Below are positions 49,495-61,502 of a stretch of 64,000 nucleotides of DNA, piece after piece (position 1 is the stretch's first letter; each line of letters opens with the position of its first letter). The notes below the pieces were generated by a model. That model saw nothing but the letters and a program-made list of their open reading frames with translations. It did not search any database and was not told where the DNA came from. Both the position numbers and the translations under genes were made by a program. The DNA comes from Thalassovita mangrovi (lineage in GTDB: Bacteria > Pseudomonadota > Alphaproteobacteria > Rhodobacterales > Rhodobacteraceae): contig NZ_WWEN01000003.1 in assembly GCF_009857745.1 (NCBI RefSeq), positions 1 to 64,000 on the forward strand. Reading direction: 5' to 3'.

Positions 49495-50547
49495 ATGATT
49501 CGACCTTCCTGCCTTACCGCCATTGCCATCTCCTGCCTGCCCGTCGCGGCAATCGCGGAAACCGCTCTGCCCGTCGAAATCGTCACGGTGCAGGCCGCCC
49601 CCAACATCATCGACGGCCGGCTCGTCGGTACGATCGAAGCTGCAAATTCCTTTCCCGGCGCCTTCCGCGCCAGCGGCCGCATCGTGGAAATCGCCGTCGA
49701 CACCGGCGACCGGGTTCCGGCCGGAACCATCATCGCACGGCTCGACGCGACCCAGGCCGAGGCCGCGGTCGCGGGCGCCCGGGCCGGGATCGAAGCGGCC
49801 GAAGCCGCCTTGCGCCAGGCCGAACAGGCGCGCGACCGCGCCCGTAACCTTCTCGAACGCGGCGTCGGCACGCAATCGCAGCTCGACGCGGCGGAGGAGG
49901 CCTTCCTGAGCGCGCAGGCGACGCATAACCAGGCCGCCGCCGGGCTTGAGACCGCGCAACAGGCCGTCAAGGATACCGTCATCGTCGCTGACGACGATCT
50001 GATCGTGCTCGACAAACTGTCCCAGCCCGGCGAAATCGTCGGCCCGGGTCAGGAAGTCCTGACCCTCGCCACCGAAGGCCGGCTTGAGGCGCTGTTCCTG
50101 TCCCCCGACATGTCCGGACTGGAGGAAATGCGCGGCAGCGAGGTTGAACTGCGGCCCGAGGAAGGGCCGTCGGTCACCATCACGATCACCGAAATTTCCC
50201 CCGTCCTGACCTCCAGCGGTACCGTCGAAGTCCGCGCCGCGCTTCCGCCCGGCGCCGGTGACTGGCTCAGCATCGGCGACACGGTCGAAGGCCATGTCCG
50301 CCACGAAACCACGCCGCTGCATTCGGTGCCCTGGACGGCGCTTTCCGCCACCAGCGACGGCCCGGCGGTCTGGACAGTGGACCCCGACACCATGGCCGTG
50401 CATCTGAGCGTGATCGAAATCGACAGCTACGAAGACGACCGCATCGCCATTTCCGGCGGCCTGTCCGACGGGACGATGGTGGTCGGCGCCGGATCGCAGG
50501 CGCTTTACGAAGGCAAGATCGTCAAGCCCGCAGGAGACAGCCAATGA
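49495..50547 (+). CDS. RND efflux periplasmic adaptor 1
   Basis: A 350-residue membrane-fusion protein with signal peptide MIRPSCLTAIAISCLPVAAIAE (residues 1-22). The lipoyl half-motif FRASGRIVEIAVDTGDRVPAGTIIARLD (about 58-86), the alpha-hairpin (about 95-165) and the second lipoyl part (VILDKLSQPGEIVGPGQEVLTLA-like) are in order. It joins the inner-membrane pump to an outer-membrane channel. It starts the four-gene operon and overlaps the next gene by four bases. Confidence 0.92.
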   Translation: MIRPSCLTAIAISCLPVAAIAETALPVEIVTVQAAPNIIDGRLVGTIEAANSFPGAFRASGRIVEIAVDTGDRVPAGTIIARLDATQAEAAVAGARAGIEAAEAALRQAEQARDRARNLLERGVGTQSQLDAAEEAFLSAQATHNQAAAGLETAQQAVKDTVIVADDDLIVLDKLSQPGEIVGPGQEVLTLATEGRLEALFLSPDMSGLEEMRGSEVELRPEEGPSVTITITEISPVLTSSGTVEVRAALPPGAGDWLSIGDTVEGHVRHETTPLHSVPWTALSATSDGPAVWTVDPDTMAVHLSVIEIDSYEDDRIAISGGLSDGTMVVGAGSQALYEGKIVKPAGDSQ

Positions 50548-51608
50548 AACCGATGATCCTGGCGGCGGCGCTGGCCCTGCTTCCCCTGCCCGCCCTTGCC
50601 GAAGATGCCCCCGCCGCTGCAACAGAGCCGCGCCCGGTGATTTCCGAAATCGTGACCGCCGATCCGGCCCGCGCCCGCAGCTTCGCCGGAGTGATCGCCG
50701 GTGAAAATGTAGCGAACCTGGGCTTCCTCACCGGCGGGCGGGTGTCCTCGGTTCCGGTTGCGGCGGGCGATCAGGTCATGCAGGGCGACACGTTGGCCAC
50801 GCTGGACGAGGTCACGCTGGAACAGGACCTGGCAAGCGCGCGCGCGGCGCTGGCCGCCGCCGAGGCCAAGGCGACGCTGGCCGAACAGCAATTCGAACGC
50901 ACCCAGACGCTGAACGAACGCGGCGTGGCGAGCACCGCCGTGCTGGACGCCGCCCGCGCCAATCGCGATGCCATGGCCGCCGAGGCCGAAAACGCCCGCG
51001 CCAGCCTGACCCGGGCCGAGGACGCGGCGCATTACGGCGTGCTGAGCGCGCCGCATGACGCAATCGTGCTGTCGGTACTGGTAGACCCCGGCGCCACGGT
51101 GTCGGCGGGGTCCGCGGTCGTCAAGCTGGCCGATCCGGTCGGCCGCGAAGCGCTGATCGACGTACCCGAAGCCTTTGCCGGCCTGCTGCCCTCCGACGCG
51201 GCCTTCATCCTGCGCCGCCACGCCAATGACAGCGCCAGCACCGGCGCCCATCTGTCGGTCATCGAACCGGTGACCGAAACCGGCCTCGGCACCCGCCGCC
51301 TGCGCCTGACCCTGGACGACCCGCCCGAGGATTACCGCATCGGCAGCCTGATCGAGGCGACCTATGCCGAAGTCAGCGCGCCGGTCATCACTCTGCCCCG
51401 CGTCGCCATCGCCGACGGCCCCAAGGGCCCCGGCGTCTGGCGCGTCGAAGGGGCGGATCGCCAGGTTCATTTCCTTGCCGTCACCCTGGGCACTGAGATC
51501 GGCGACCGGGTCGTCGTCAGCGAAGGCATCGCCGTCGGCGATGAAATCGTCACCCGCGGCGTGCACAGCCTGACCGAAAACCAGAACGTGGGAGCCCGTC
51601 TGGAATGA
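50544..51608 (+). CDS. RND efflux periplasmic adaptor 2
   Basis: A second membrane-fusion protein, 354 residues, with signal peptide MKPMILAAALALLPLPALAED (residues 1-20). The lipoyl half LGFLTGGRVSSVPVAAGDQVMQGDTLATLDE, the alpha-hairpin and the beta-barrel/MP domains follow as in adaptor 1. Two adjacent adaptor genes before one pump, as in some triclosan-type pumps, suggest a hetero-adaptor complex. It overlaps both neighbours by four bases. Confidence 0.92.
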   Translation: MKPMILAAALALLPLPALAEDAPAAATEPRPVISEIVTADPARARSFAGVIAGENVANLGFLTGGRVSSVPVAAGDQVMQGDTLATLDEVTLEQDLASARAALAAAEAKATLAEQQFERTQTLNERGVASTAVLDAARANRDAMAAEAENARASLTRAEDAAHYGVLSAPHDAIVLSVLVDPGATVSAGSAVVKLADPVGREALIDVPEAFAGLLPSDAAFILRRHANDSASTGAHLSVIEPVTETGLGTRRLRLTLDDPPEDYRIGSLIEATYAEVSAPVITLPRVAIADGPKGPGVWRVEGADRQVHFLAVTLGTEIGDRVVVSEGIAVGDEIVTRGVHSLTENQNVGARLE

Positions 51609-54600
51609 AAAGCTTCAACCTCTCCGACTGGGCGCTGGCCCACCGTTCCTTCACCTGGTTCCTGATGATCGTCTCGATGATCGCGGGCGCGATCAGCTAT
51701 GCCTCGATGGGGCGCGAGGAAGATCCCTCCTTCACCATCCCGACCATGGTGGTGGCCGCCTCGATGCCCGGCGCCACGGCCGAGGAAATGCTGACCCAGG
51801 TCACAGACCGGATCGAACGCAAGTTGCAGGAACTCGACGGGCTCGATATCACCCGCTCGGTCACCTATCCCGGCCAGACGGTGGTTTACGTCGATCTTGG
51901 CGACGATGTGAGCGGCGACGAAATCGATGCCCGCTGGATCCGCGTACGCAACCTGATGTCGGACATCAGGGGCGATTTCCCGCAGGAATTCAAAGGGTTT
52001 TCCTTCAACGACGATTTCGGCGACGTGTTCGGCAATGTCTTCGTATTCACCGCCGACGGGTTTTCGCCCGACGAGGTCAAGACCTATGCCGAACGGGTCC
52101 GCGACAAGGTTCAGACGCTGGATGCCGCCGGCAAGGTCGACCTGATCGGCACCCGCGACCGGGTCGTGCATATCGAATTCTCCGCCACCCGCCTGGCCGC
52201 TTTGGGCCTTGATGGGCAAAGCGTTCTGCAGGCGCTTGCCGTGCAGAACCAGATCGTGTCCTCCGGATCGATCCAGACCGCGAACGAACGCATCCTGATC
52301 CGGGTCAGCGGCCAGTTCGACGATGTCGAAGCGCTGGCAAATGCGCCGCTCAGGATCGGCGGCGTCTTCTTCACCCTGGCCGATGTCGCCAAGGTCACCG
52401 AAGGCTATGACGATCCGCCGCAATCGCTGGTGCGCTATAACGGCAAGGAAGCCATCGGGCTGATCGTGGGGATGCGCAAAGGCGAAAACATCCTCAAATT
52501 CGGCGAAGAGCTCGACGCGATGATGGAGCAGCTGGAAACCGGCCTGCCGATCGGCATCGAGATCCACAAGGTCGCCGACCAGCCCAAGGTGGTGGAAGAA
52601 AGCGTCGGCCACTTCCTTCAGGCGCTGGCCGAGGCGGTGGTGATCGTTCTGGCGGTCAGCTTCGTGTCGCTTGGCGTGCGCGCGGGCTTCGTCGTGTCGC
52701 TGGCGATCCCGCTGGTGCTGGCGCTGACCTTCGTGGTTCTCGACATCATGGGGATCACGCTGCAGCGGATTTCGCTGGGGGCGCTGATCATCGCGCTCGG
52801 CCTGCTGGTCGATGACGCCATGATCACCATCGAAACGATGATTTCGCGGCTCGAACTGGGCGACAACCGGCGCAAGGCGGCGTCGCATGCCTGGACCTCG
52901 ATCGCCTGGCCGATGCTCAGCGGCACGCTGATCACCGCGGCGGGCTTCATCCCGATCGGGCTGAACGGATCGGCGGCGGGCGAATACACGATTTCGCTGT
53001 TCTACGTCATCGGCATTTCGCTGCTGATCAGCTGGTTCGTCGCAGTGATGTTCGCCCCCGTGCTTGGCGCCACCTTCCTGCCGAAGAACTGGAAACACCA
53101 CGATCCCGCCCCCGGGCCGCTGCGCCGGTTGTTCCACGTGATGCTGCGTTTCGCGATGCGGTTCCGCTATCTCACCATCGCGCTGACCATCGGCATTTTC
53201 GCCGTCTCGGTGGTGGGGCTGGGCAAGGTCGAACAACAGTTCTTCCCGACCTCGGACCGCCCCGAAGTGGTGGTCGACGTGTCGCTGCGCCAGAATGTCA
53301 GCTTCTTCGCCACCGATGCCGAAATGGCGGCCTTCGACGACTGGCTGAGCCAGCAGGAAGGCGTCGAATACTGGACCACCTATGTCGGTGACGGCGCGCC
53401 GCGTTTCGTGCTGACCCTGCAGGGCCCCACCGCCGGGCCGCATGTCGGCCAGGTGGTGATCATGACCACCGGGGCAGAAGCGCGCGACCGGCTGGCCAAG
53501 GCGATCGCCGACTATTCCGATCAGCGGCTCGGCGTCGAATTCTTCGCCAAGTTTATCGAGCTGGGGCCGCCGGTCGGCAAACCGGTGCAATACCGCATCA
53601 CCGGCCCCGATGCCGATGTCCTGCGCGACCGCGGCCGCGACCTGGCCGCGGTGCTGGCCGGCGACGACCGGCTGCACTCCATCAGCCTGGACTGGAACGA
53701 ACCGGTGCGCGTCGTGCGGGTCAACCTGGATCAGGCGCGGCTGCGCCAGCTCGGCCTGACGCAGTCCGACGTCGCCGGGGTTCTGGCCAGCCTGTTCGAA
53801 GGCAGCCGGGTCACCCAGCTGCGCCAGGGCCGCGACCTGGTCGACGTCCTGATGCGCGGCGAGGCCGAGGACCGCACCTCGCTGGCGGCGCTGCAGAACC
53901 TGCAATTCGCCGGCGCCCGCGGCGTGCCGATCCCGCTGTCGTCGATCGCGACGCTGGAATGGGTGACCGAACAGCCGATCCTCTATCAGCGCAATCGCGA
54001 ACCGGCGATCACCGTCAGCGCCGCGATCCTGACCGAGGACCAGCCCGCCACCATCGTCGAGGCGCTGGCCGACGATATCGCCGCCTTCCAGGACAGCCTG
54101 CCGCGCGGCTTCGACGTGGCGGTCGGCGGCACCGTAGCGGAAAGCGCCGACAGCCAGGCGCCGATCATGGCCGCCGTACCGATCATGGTGTTCATCATCC
54201 TGCTGCTGACCATGATGCAGGTGCAAAGCTTCCGCACCATGTTCGTGGTGATGGCGGTGGCGCCGCTGGGGCTGATCGGGGTGGTCGCCTCGCTGCTGGT
54301 CTCGGGCGCGCCGCTGGGCTTCGTCGCCTTCCTGGGCGTGCTGGCTCTGATCGGCATCCTGATCCGCAACTCGATCATCCTGGCGCAGGCGATCGACGAC
54401 CTGATCGCCGAGGGCAAAAGCCGCTGGGACGCGGTGTTCCTGGCCTCGGACCAGCGGGCGCGGCCGATCCTGCTGACCGCCGCCGCCGCCTCGCTGGCGC
54501 TGATCCCGATCTCGCGGCAGGTGTTCTGGGGCCCGATGGCCTATGCGATGATGGGCGGCATCATCGCCGGTACGCTGATCACGCTGATCTTCGCCCCGGC

Positions 54601-54652
54601 GCTTTATGTCGCGGTCTACCGGGTGCGGCCAACGGATAAGGGGGCGTCATGA
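51605..54652 (+). CDS. RND efflux transporter permease
   Basis: A 1015-residue RND pump with 12 predicted membrane helices and two large periplasmic loops. The proton-relay Asp pair is in LLVDDAMITIETM, and the conserved TM1 and TM7 regions are clear. Such pumps expel lipophilic drugs, bile-like compounds or cellular metabolites through an outer-membrane channel; no channel gene is present here. It is coupled to the adaptor before it and the TetR gene after it by four-base overlaps. Confidence 0.95.
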   Translation: MKSFNLSDWALAHRSFTWFLMIVSMIAGAISYASMGREEDPSFTIPTMVVAASMPGATAEEMLTQVTDRIERKLQELDGLDITRSVTYPGQTVVYVDLGDDVSGDEIDARWIRVRNLMSDIRGDFPQEFKGFSFNDDFGDVFGNVFVFTADGFSPDEVKTYAERVRDKVQTLDAAGKVDLIGTRDRVVHIEFSATRLAALGLDGQSVLQALAVQNQIVSSGSIQTANERILIRVSGQFDDVEALANAPLRIGGVFFTLADVAKVTEGYDDPPQSLVRYNGKEAIGLIVGMRKGENILKFGEELDAMMEQLETGLPIGIEIHKVADQPKVVEESVGHFLQALAEAVVIVLAVSFVSLGVRAGFVVSLAIPLVLALTFVVLDIMGITLQRISLGALIIALGLLVDDAMITIETMISRLELGDNRRKAASHAWTSIAWPMLSGTLITAAGFIPIGLNGSAAGEYTISLFYVIGISLLISWFVAVMFAPVLGATFLPKNWKHHDPAPGPLRRLFHVMLRFAMRFRYLTIALTIGIFAVSVVGLGKVEQQFFPTSDRPEVVVDVSLRQNVSFFATDAEMAAFDDWLSQQEGVEYWTTYVGDGAPRFVLTLQGPTAGPHVGQVVIMTTGAEARDRLAKAIADYSDQRLGVEFFAKFIELGPPVGKPVQYRITGPDADVLRDRGRDLAAVLAGDDRLHSISLDWNEPVRVVRVNLDQARLRQLGLTQSDVAGVLASLFEGSRVTQLRQGRDLVDVLMRGEAEDRTSLAALQNLQFAGARGVPIPLSSIATLEWVTEQPILYQRNREPAITVSAAILTEDQPATIVEALADDIAAFQDSLPRGFDVAVGGTVAESADSQAPIMAAVPIMVFIILLLTMMQVQSFRTMFVVMAVAPLGLIGVVASLLVSGAPLGFVAFLGVLALIGILIRNSIILAQAIDDLIAEGKSRWDAVFLASDQRARPILLTAAAASLALIPISRQVFWGPMAYAMMGGIIAGTLITLIFAPALYVAVYRVRPTDKGAS

Positions 54653-55350
54653 CCACTGACGACAATCCCGACCACCGCACCCGCGTCGGCCAGCAGCGCC
54701 GTGAACGGATGCGTGCCCGCCTGATCGAGGCCGCCACCCTGGTCTTTGCCGAACGCGGCCCCGAGGCGGCGCAGATCGAGCACGTGATCCAGCAGGCCGG
54801 CGTGTCGCGCGGAACGTTCTACAACTATTTCCGCACCACCGACGAATTGCTGCTGGCCGCCAAGAACGCGCTTGGCGTGGAAATGATCACCATGGTCCAT
54901 CAGGCCTCGGATATCGCCGCCCCGCCGTCGCAGCGCCTGGCCGAGGGGGTCAAGGCCTTCATCGACCTGATCCAGCGCCACCCTTTGCTGCTGGAATTCA
55001 CCGCGCGGCTGGGGATGCGCAATTTCGACAATGGCGGGCTGGTTCCGGCGGCGACCGAGGAACTGCTTTGGGATGTGATCGACCGCGATGCCGCGGCCGA
55101 CCTGACCCCGCAGATGGCGAACGACATCCTGCAGGCCTCCACCCTCGCCATCATGCTGCGGCTGCGGGACGGCGAAACGGTCGATATCCCGGCCTTCGTC
55201 GCGGCGATGCTGAGGATGCTCGGCCATCCGGCGGCAGAGGCCGCACGCGTTTCCGAACGCCCCTTCACCCCGCTGGACGTGCCCGCCGACAGCCTGATCA
55301 CCCGAAGCGAAACGGCGCGCCGGACCGGGATGTCGTCGCCCCGGGCCTAG
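54649..55350 (+). CDS. TetR-family regulator of the RND operon
   Basis: A 233-residue TetR repressor. The N-terminal HTH is visible in the AGVSRGTFYNYFRTTDELLLAA segment (residues about 45-68) and a ligand-binding helical domain follows. As the last gene of the efflux operon it most likely represses it via the palindrome at 49446-49460. A terminator follows about 50 bases later. Confidence 0.92.
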   Translation: MTTDDNPDHRTRVGQQRRERMRARLIEAATLVFAERGPEAAQIEHVIQQAGVSRGTFYNYFRTTDELLLAAKNALGVEMITMVHQASDIAAPPSQRLAEGVKAFIDLIQRHPLLLEFTARLGMRNFDNGGLVPAATEELLWDVIDRDAAADLTPQMANDILQASTLAIMLRLRDGETVDIPAFVAAMLRMLGHPAAEAARVSERPFTPLDVPADSLITRSETARRTGMSSPRA

Positions 55351-55402
55351 CCGCCCGGCACACCGCGCGGCCCGCCACGCTCAACGACCGCAGAAATTAA
55401 AA

Positions 55403-55426
55403 AAGGCGCCCGAAGGCGCCTTGTTT
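55403..55426. terminator. bidirectional terminator between tetR and tRNA-Pro
   Basis: A hairpin (aaggcgcc-CGAA-ggcgcctt) has A/T-rich runs on both sides. On the minus strand six T residues follow, ending the tRNA transcript; on the plus strand it lies after tetR. Confidence 0.85.
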
Positions 55427-55429
55427 TAA

Positions 55430-55506
55430 TGGTCGGAGTGAGAGGATTCGAACCTCCGGCCCCTGCCTCCCGAAGACAGTGCTCTACCAGGCTGAGCTAC
55501 ACTCCG
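55430..55506 (-). tRNA. tRNA-Pro(CGG)
   Basis: Reading the minus strand gives a 77-nucleotide cloverleaf: acceptor arm CGGAGTG...CACTCCG, D arm GCTC/GAGC, anticodon stem CTGTC/GGCAG with loop TTCGGGA, so the anticodon is CGG (proline codon CCG), variable loop, T arm with GGTTCGAATCC, discriminator A and an encoded CCA. It closely resembles E. coli proK. An intrinsic terminator follows. Confidence 0.96.
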
Positions 55507-55806
55507 ATCCGGATTGACCGACCTATGAAACGCAAGCGCGGGACTGCTTGCAGGCGGCAATCGTGAAGTGGTCGCTCTATCGGCAATTCGCCGGGCATTG
55601 TCAAGCACCCCATCGCGCAAAAAGAACAGGCTTTGCACCTCGGCATAAGATTCCTTGCCCAAGCCCATTGCCAAGGAGAAAACGCAAGACCTTCGCCCAG
55701 GGAAATGGGCCAAACGCAGCGATTGCGCTTGGAATTCCCGAGTTTAGAGGCAATCATGCCGAACCGCGTGTGAATGCAGTATGAGTAAGGTACCGGAAAC
55801 GCTGGA
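55507..55806. other. intergenic region upstream of tRNA-Pro and kinase 2
   Basis: Three hundred bases between the divergent tRNA-Pro and kinase genes. It should contain both promoters; nothing beyond scattered AT-rich patches stands out and no gene is supported. Confidence 0.5.
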
Positions 55807-57966
55807 ATGACGCAGCAACAGGCACGTTCTGATTTTTCGAAGAATCTCGACCGGCATATCAAGGCAAGCCGGTTTGCGGCCATTGCCTGGCTCGTCCTGT
55901 CGCTTCCCTGGCTCGCCTATTTCACCTTCGCGCAGGATTATACCCGGCTTGGCATTCTGGGCTTCAGTGTCGCCAACCAGGTTTTCGCGCTGGCCCTGTT
56001 CCGGATCGGCCGGCACTATGCGGCGCGGGTCTACTGGCTGTCGGTGCAGATCGCGACCTTCCTCGTGGGCGGCTATTACCTTGGCGGAGCAAGCGAGGCG
56101 GATCTGCTGTTCCTGTTCGTGCTGGGCCTGCCGTTCCTGTTCTTCTGCTGGCGCAACGAACGCACCACCCTGATCGTGTTCGAAACGCTGGTGTTGCTTG
56201 GCTCGATCGCGACGTTTTCCTTTGACTGGCTCGACCTGCATACGCAGTGGTTCAGCTACCCCGCGACGCGGCATCTGAATGCCTCGCCGGAACTTTATAA
56301 CTTCAGCCTGAAACTGACCGTCGCCGTCCTGCTGATTTCCGAGATCGCCTATTTCGTCCGGATCACCCAGCTGGCAACCGATGCCGCCGATGACGCCTTG
56401 CAGCAATCCGACGAAGCGGCCCGGGCGAAGGGCGAATTCCTGGCCAATATGAGCCACGAGATTCGCACTCCGATGAATGGCCTTGTCGGGATGATCGAGG
56501 TGCTGGAAACCACCGACCTGACCGATCAGCAGACGCGGGTGATCGGCACGATCCGCAATTCGGCCTTTTCGCTGCTGCGGATCGTCGACGACATCCTGGA
56601 CGCCAGCAAGGTCGAGGCGGGCAAGCTCACCTTGGAAGAAACCAAGACCGAGTTGCGCCCGCTTGTCGAAGGGGTGGCGCAGACCCTGCAAACCACCTCG
56701 GACCAGATGGGCGTTCATATCCGCATGCTGATCGACCCGGAGCTGCCGGACTGGATCATGACCGACCCCGGGCGGCTGCGGCAGATCTTGCTGAACCTGC
56801 TCAGCAACGGTGTGAAATACTCCTCCAAGCAGCTGACCGACCGTCAGGGCGAAGTGCAGATGCTGGCCGAGATGGGGCCCGACGACACCCTGCGGTTCCA
56901 CTTCAAAGACAACGGCATCGGCATGAGCCGGGATTTTCTGAACAAGCTGTTTGACCCCTTCACCCAGGCCGAAGCCTCATCCCACCGGATTGTCGGGGGC
57001 ACCGGGTTGGGATTGGCGATCACCCGCAGCCTGATCGATATGATGGGGGGAAGCATCGCCATCGACAGCGCCCAGAACAAGGGCACCGAGGTGACGCTGG
57101 ACCTGCCGCTGGCCCCCGTCGACGGGCCAAGCAGCATGCCCGACCTGTCCGGGCTGGAAGTGGTCTGCTTCGACCTGCTGGACGAAGCGGCGCGCGACGG
57201 CATGAAACGGCTGGTGTCGAAGGCCGGGGCGCATATCAGCTTCGTGCGCAATGTCGAAGACATGATGCGCCTTGACGGCGCCGTGACGGACAAGCCGATC
57301 GTCCTGCTGCCGACCAGCAGCGACGCCCAGTCAAAGTCCCTGCAGACCGCAGTGACGGCACAGGTGCCGAATGCGAAATTCGTCCGGTTTTCCTCAAGCA
57401 GAACGGCGCGCTACGGATTGCTGAGCGGTTCCTGCTACCTGATCCAGATCTTCCCGATGATGACCAGCGAACTGCTGCAGGCGATTGCCGTGCTGGCCGG
57501 GCGCGCCAGGGGTTCGGACAGCCCCCTCGGCGAAAGCGCGGCGCACGGCGGCCTGGCGGCGCCGGAAACCGAAACCGGGCTCGGCGACGCCAAGAACGTG
57601 ATGATCCTGGTTGCCGAGGACAATGAGATAAACCAGATCGTGCTGAGCAATCAGCTGGATATCCTCGGCTACCCGCATGACATCGCCGCCAATGGCCGCG
57701 ACGCTTTGACGAAATGGAAAAGCGGGCTTTACGACCTGGTCCTGACCGATTGCCACATGCCGCTGATGGACGGGTTCGAACTGACCAGCGCGATCAGGGA
57801 GCTCGAGACCGAACAAGACGCCAGCCATACGCCGATCATCGCGATCACCGCGAACGCGCTGGCCGGCGAAGCCGAGAAATGCATCGACATGGGTATGGAC
57901 GGGTATCTGGCAAAACCGGTCGAACTGAACGAATTGAAGAAAAAACTCGGCCAATTTGCATTCTGA
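55807..57966 (+). CDS. membrane hybrid histidine kinase (tandem copy 1)
   Basis: A 719-residue hybrid kinase with an N-terminal six-helix membrane domain (residues about 24-182), then a short linker, HisKA with H217 in FLANMSHEIRTPMNG, HATPase (DPGRLRQILLNLLSNGVKY; GGTGLGLAITRSLID), a degenerate receiver-like domain (about 450-560) lacking the phospho-Asp signature, and a true receiver (about 598-719) with LVLTDCHMPLMDG. It is paralogous to the next gene, with near-identical motif blocks. No partner regulator is adjacent, so output is presumably through a phosphotransfer protein elsewhere. Confidence 0.93.
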   Translation: MTQQQARSDFSKNLDRHIKASRFAAIAWLVLSLPWLAYFTFAQDYTRLGILGFSVANQVFALALFRIGRHYAARVYWLSVQIATFLVGGYYLGGASEADLLFLFVLGLPFLFFCWRNERTTLIVFETLVLLGSIATFSFDWLDLHTQWFSYPATRHLNASPELYNFSLKLTVAVLLISEIAYFVRITQLATDAADDALQQSDEAARAKGEFLANMSHEIRTPMNGLVGMIEVLETTDLTDQQTRVIGTIRNSAFSLLRIVDDILDASKVEAGKLTLEETKTELRPLVEGVAQTLQTTSDQMGVHIRMLIDPELPDWIMTDPGRLRQILLNLLSNGVKYSSKQLTDRQGEVQMLAEMGPDDTLRFHFKDNGIGMSRDFLNKLFDPFTQAEASSHRIVGGTGLGLAITRSLIDMMGGSIAIDSAQNKGTEVTLDLPLAPVDGPSSMPDLSGLEVVCFDLLDEAARDGMKRLVSKAGAHISFVRNVEDMMRLDGAVTDKPIVLLPTSSDAQSKSLQTAVTAQVPNAKFVRFSSSRTARYGLLSGSCYLIQIFPMMTSELLQAIAVLAGRARGSDSPLGESAAHGGLAAPETETGLGDAKNVMILVAEDNEINQIVLSNQLDILGYPHDIAANGRDALTKWKSGLYDLVLTDCHMPLMDGFELTSAIRELETEQDASHTPIIAITANALAGEAEKCIDMGMDGYLAKPVELNELKKKLGQFAF

Positions 57967-58085
57967 TACAGTAGTATCCACCTATAGTTCTTCTGTCCCC
58001 CTGCATGAAGGGGCGGGGGCCGAAAGCCCCCGGAGCCGGTTAAAAACTCTTGCACTGTGGACGTATGTTATAGACTGGGGGAGTT

Positions 58086-60266
<2,181 letters not shown>

Positions 60267-60289
60267 TCCGGCGCACCGCCCGGAAACGC

Positions 60290-60318
60290 AAACGGCCCGC
60301 CAGGATGGCGGGCCGTCC
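60290..60318 (-). terminator. leuB terminator
   Basis: A ten-base-pair hairpin (acggcccgcc, loop aggat, ggcgggccgt) lies between the convergent kinase and leuB genes, 23 bases from the leuB stop. A T-rich stretch follows on the minus strand. Confidence 0.8.
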
Positions 60319-60338
60319 GAAACGATAAAGGCCGAAGC

Positions 60339-61445
60339 TTACAGGCTGCTGTCCAGCGCCGCGACGATCGCGTCGCCCATTTCGCTGGTCGACACCGGGG
60401 TGACGCCCTCTTCGCCCAGCAGGTCGGCGGTACGCACGCCATCGGCCAGCACTTTCTCGACAGCCGCTTCCAGACGATCGGCCTCGGCGCCCATGTCGAA
60501 GCTGTAGCGCAGCGCCATGGCGAAGCTGAGGATACAGGCGATCGGGTTGGCCTTGCCCTGACCCGCGATATCGGGGGCCGAGCCATGCACCGGTTCGTAC
60601 AGGGCTTTCGGGCGGCCATTGGCCATCGGCGCGCCGAGGCTGGCCGAGGGCAGCATGCCCAGCGAACCGGTCAGCATCGCGGCGGCATCCGACAGAAGGT
60701 CACCGAACAGGTTGTCGGTGACGATCACGTCGAACTGCTTGGGCCAGCGGCACAGCTGCATCGCGCCGGCATCGGCATACATGTGGCTCAGCTCGACGTC
60801 GGGGTATTCCTTTTCGTGCACTTCCGACACCACGGCGCGCCACAGGATACCCGATTCCATCACGTTGGCCTTCTCCATCGAGCAGACCTTGTTGTTGCGC
60901 TTGCGGGCCAGTTCGAACGCCGAACGTGCGACGCGTTCGATTTCGCTTTCGGTATACCGCTGGGTGTTGATGCCGACCCGTTCGTTACCTTCCTCGAAGA
61001 TGCCGCGCGGTTCGCCGAAATAGATGCCCGAGGTCAGTTCGCGCACGATCATGATGTCCAGACCGGCCACCACGTCCTTCTTCAGCGACGAAAAATCGGC
61101 CAGCGCGTCGAAACACTGCGCCGGGCGCAGGTTGGCGTAGAGGTCCATTTCCTTGCGCAGGCGCAGCAGGCCGCGTTCCGGCTTCACGCTGAAGTCCAGA
61201 TCGTCGTATTTCGGGCCGCCCACTGCGCCAAGCAGAACCGCGTCCACCGATTGCGCCTTTTCCATGGTTTCGTCGGTCAGCGGGGTGCCATGCGCGTCGT
61301 AGCTGCAGCCCCCGACCAGACCTTCGCTGACGTCGAAAACCAGCCCGCGCTTGTCGCCGTACCAATCAATGATCTTGCGCACCTCGGCCATCACCTCGGG
61401 GCCGATCCCGTCACCGGGCAGAATAAGAAGCGAAGGGTTGGTCAT
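60339..61445 (-). CDS. leuB: 3-isopropylmalate dehydrogenase
   Basis: A 368-residue NAD-dependent enzyme of leucine synthesis that oxidatively decarboxylates 3-isopropylmalate. The N terminus has [29 protein letters not shown] and the metal-binding [47 protein letters not shown]-like region (with the conserved Asp residues) are clear, and the coenzyme site includes [18 protein letters not shown]. It is monocistronic here; leuC and leuD are not next to it. Confidence 0.98.
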   Translation of the reverse strand: MTNPSLLILPGDGIGPEVMAEVRKIIDWYGDKRGLVFDVSEGLVGGCSYDAHGTPLTDETMEKAQSVDAVLLGAVGGPKYDDLDFSVKPERGLLRLRKEMDLYANLRPAQCFDALADFSSLKKDVVAGLDIMIVRELTSGIYFGEPRGIFEEGNERVGINTQRYTESEIERVARSAFELARKRNNKVCSMEKANVMESGILWRAVVSEVHEKEYPDVELSHMYADAGAMQLCRWPKQFDVIVTDNLFGDLLSDAAAMLTGSLGMLPSASLGAPMANGRPKALYEPVHGSAPDIAGQGKANPIACILSFAMALRYSFDMGAEADRLEAAVEKVLADGVRTADLLGEEGVTPVSTSEMGDAIVAALDSSL

Positions 61446-61502
61446 TTCACTGTTCCTCGGTTTTAAATTCAGGCAAACGCCTATCCTTTAAAGCCGGAAA
61501 GA

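Noticed and set aside
51467-54226. A 919-residue frame opposite the RND pump and part of adaptor 2
   Set aside because: Composition is that of a reverse-complement shadow (His, Asp, Arg and Gln runs); the real pump gene is unmistakable on the other strand.
58009-58040. Possible terminator or riboswitch between the tandem kinases
   Set aside because: A GC hairpin is present but no T tract or conserved aptamer core; the downstream kinase is likely read from the same transcript or a weak local promoter.
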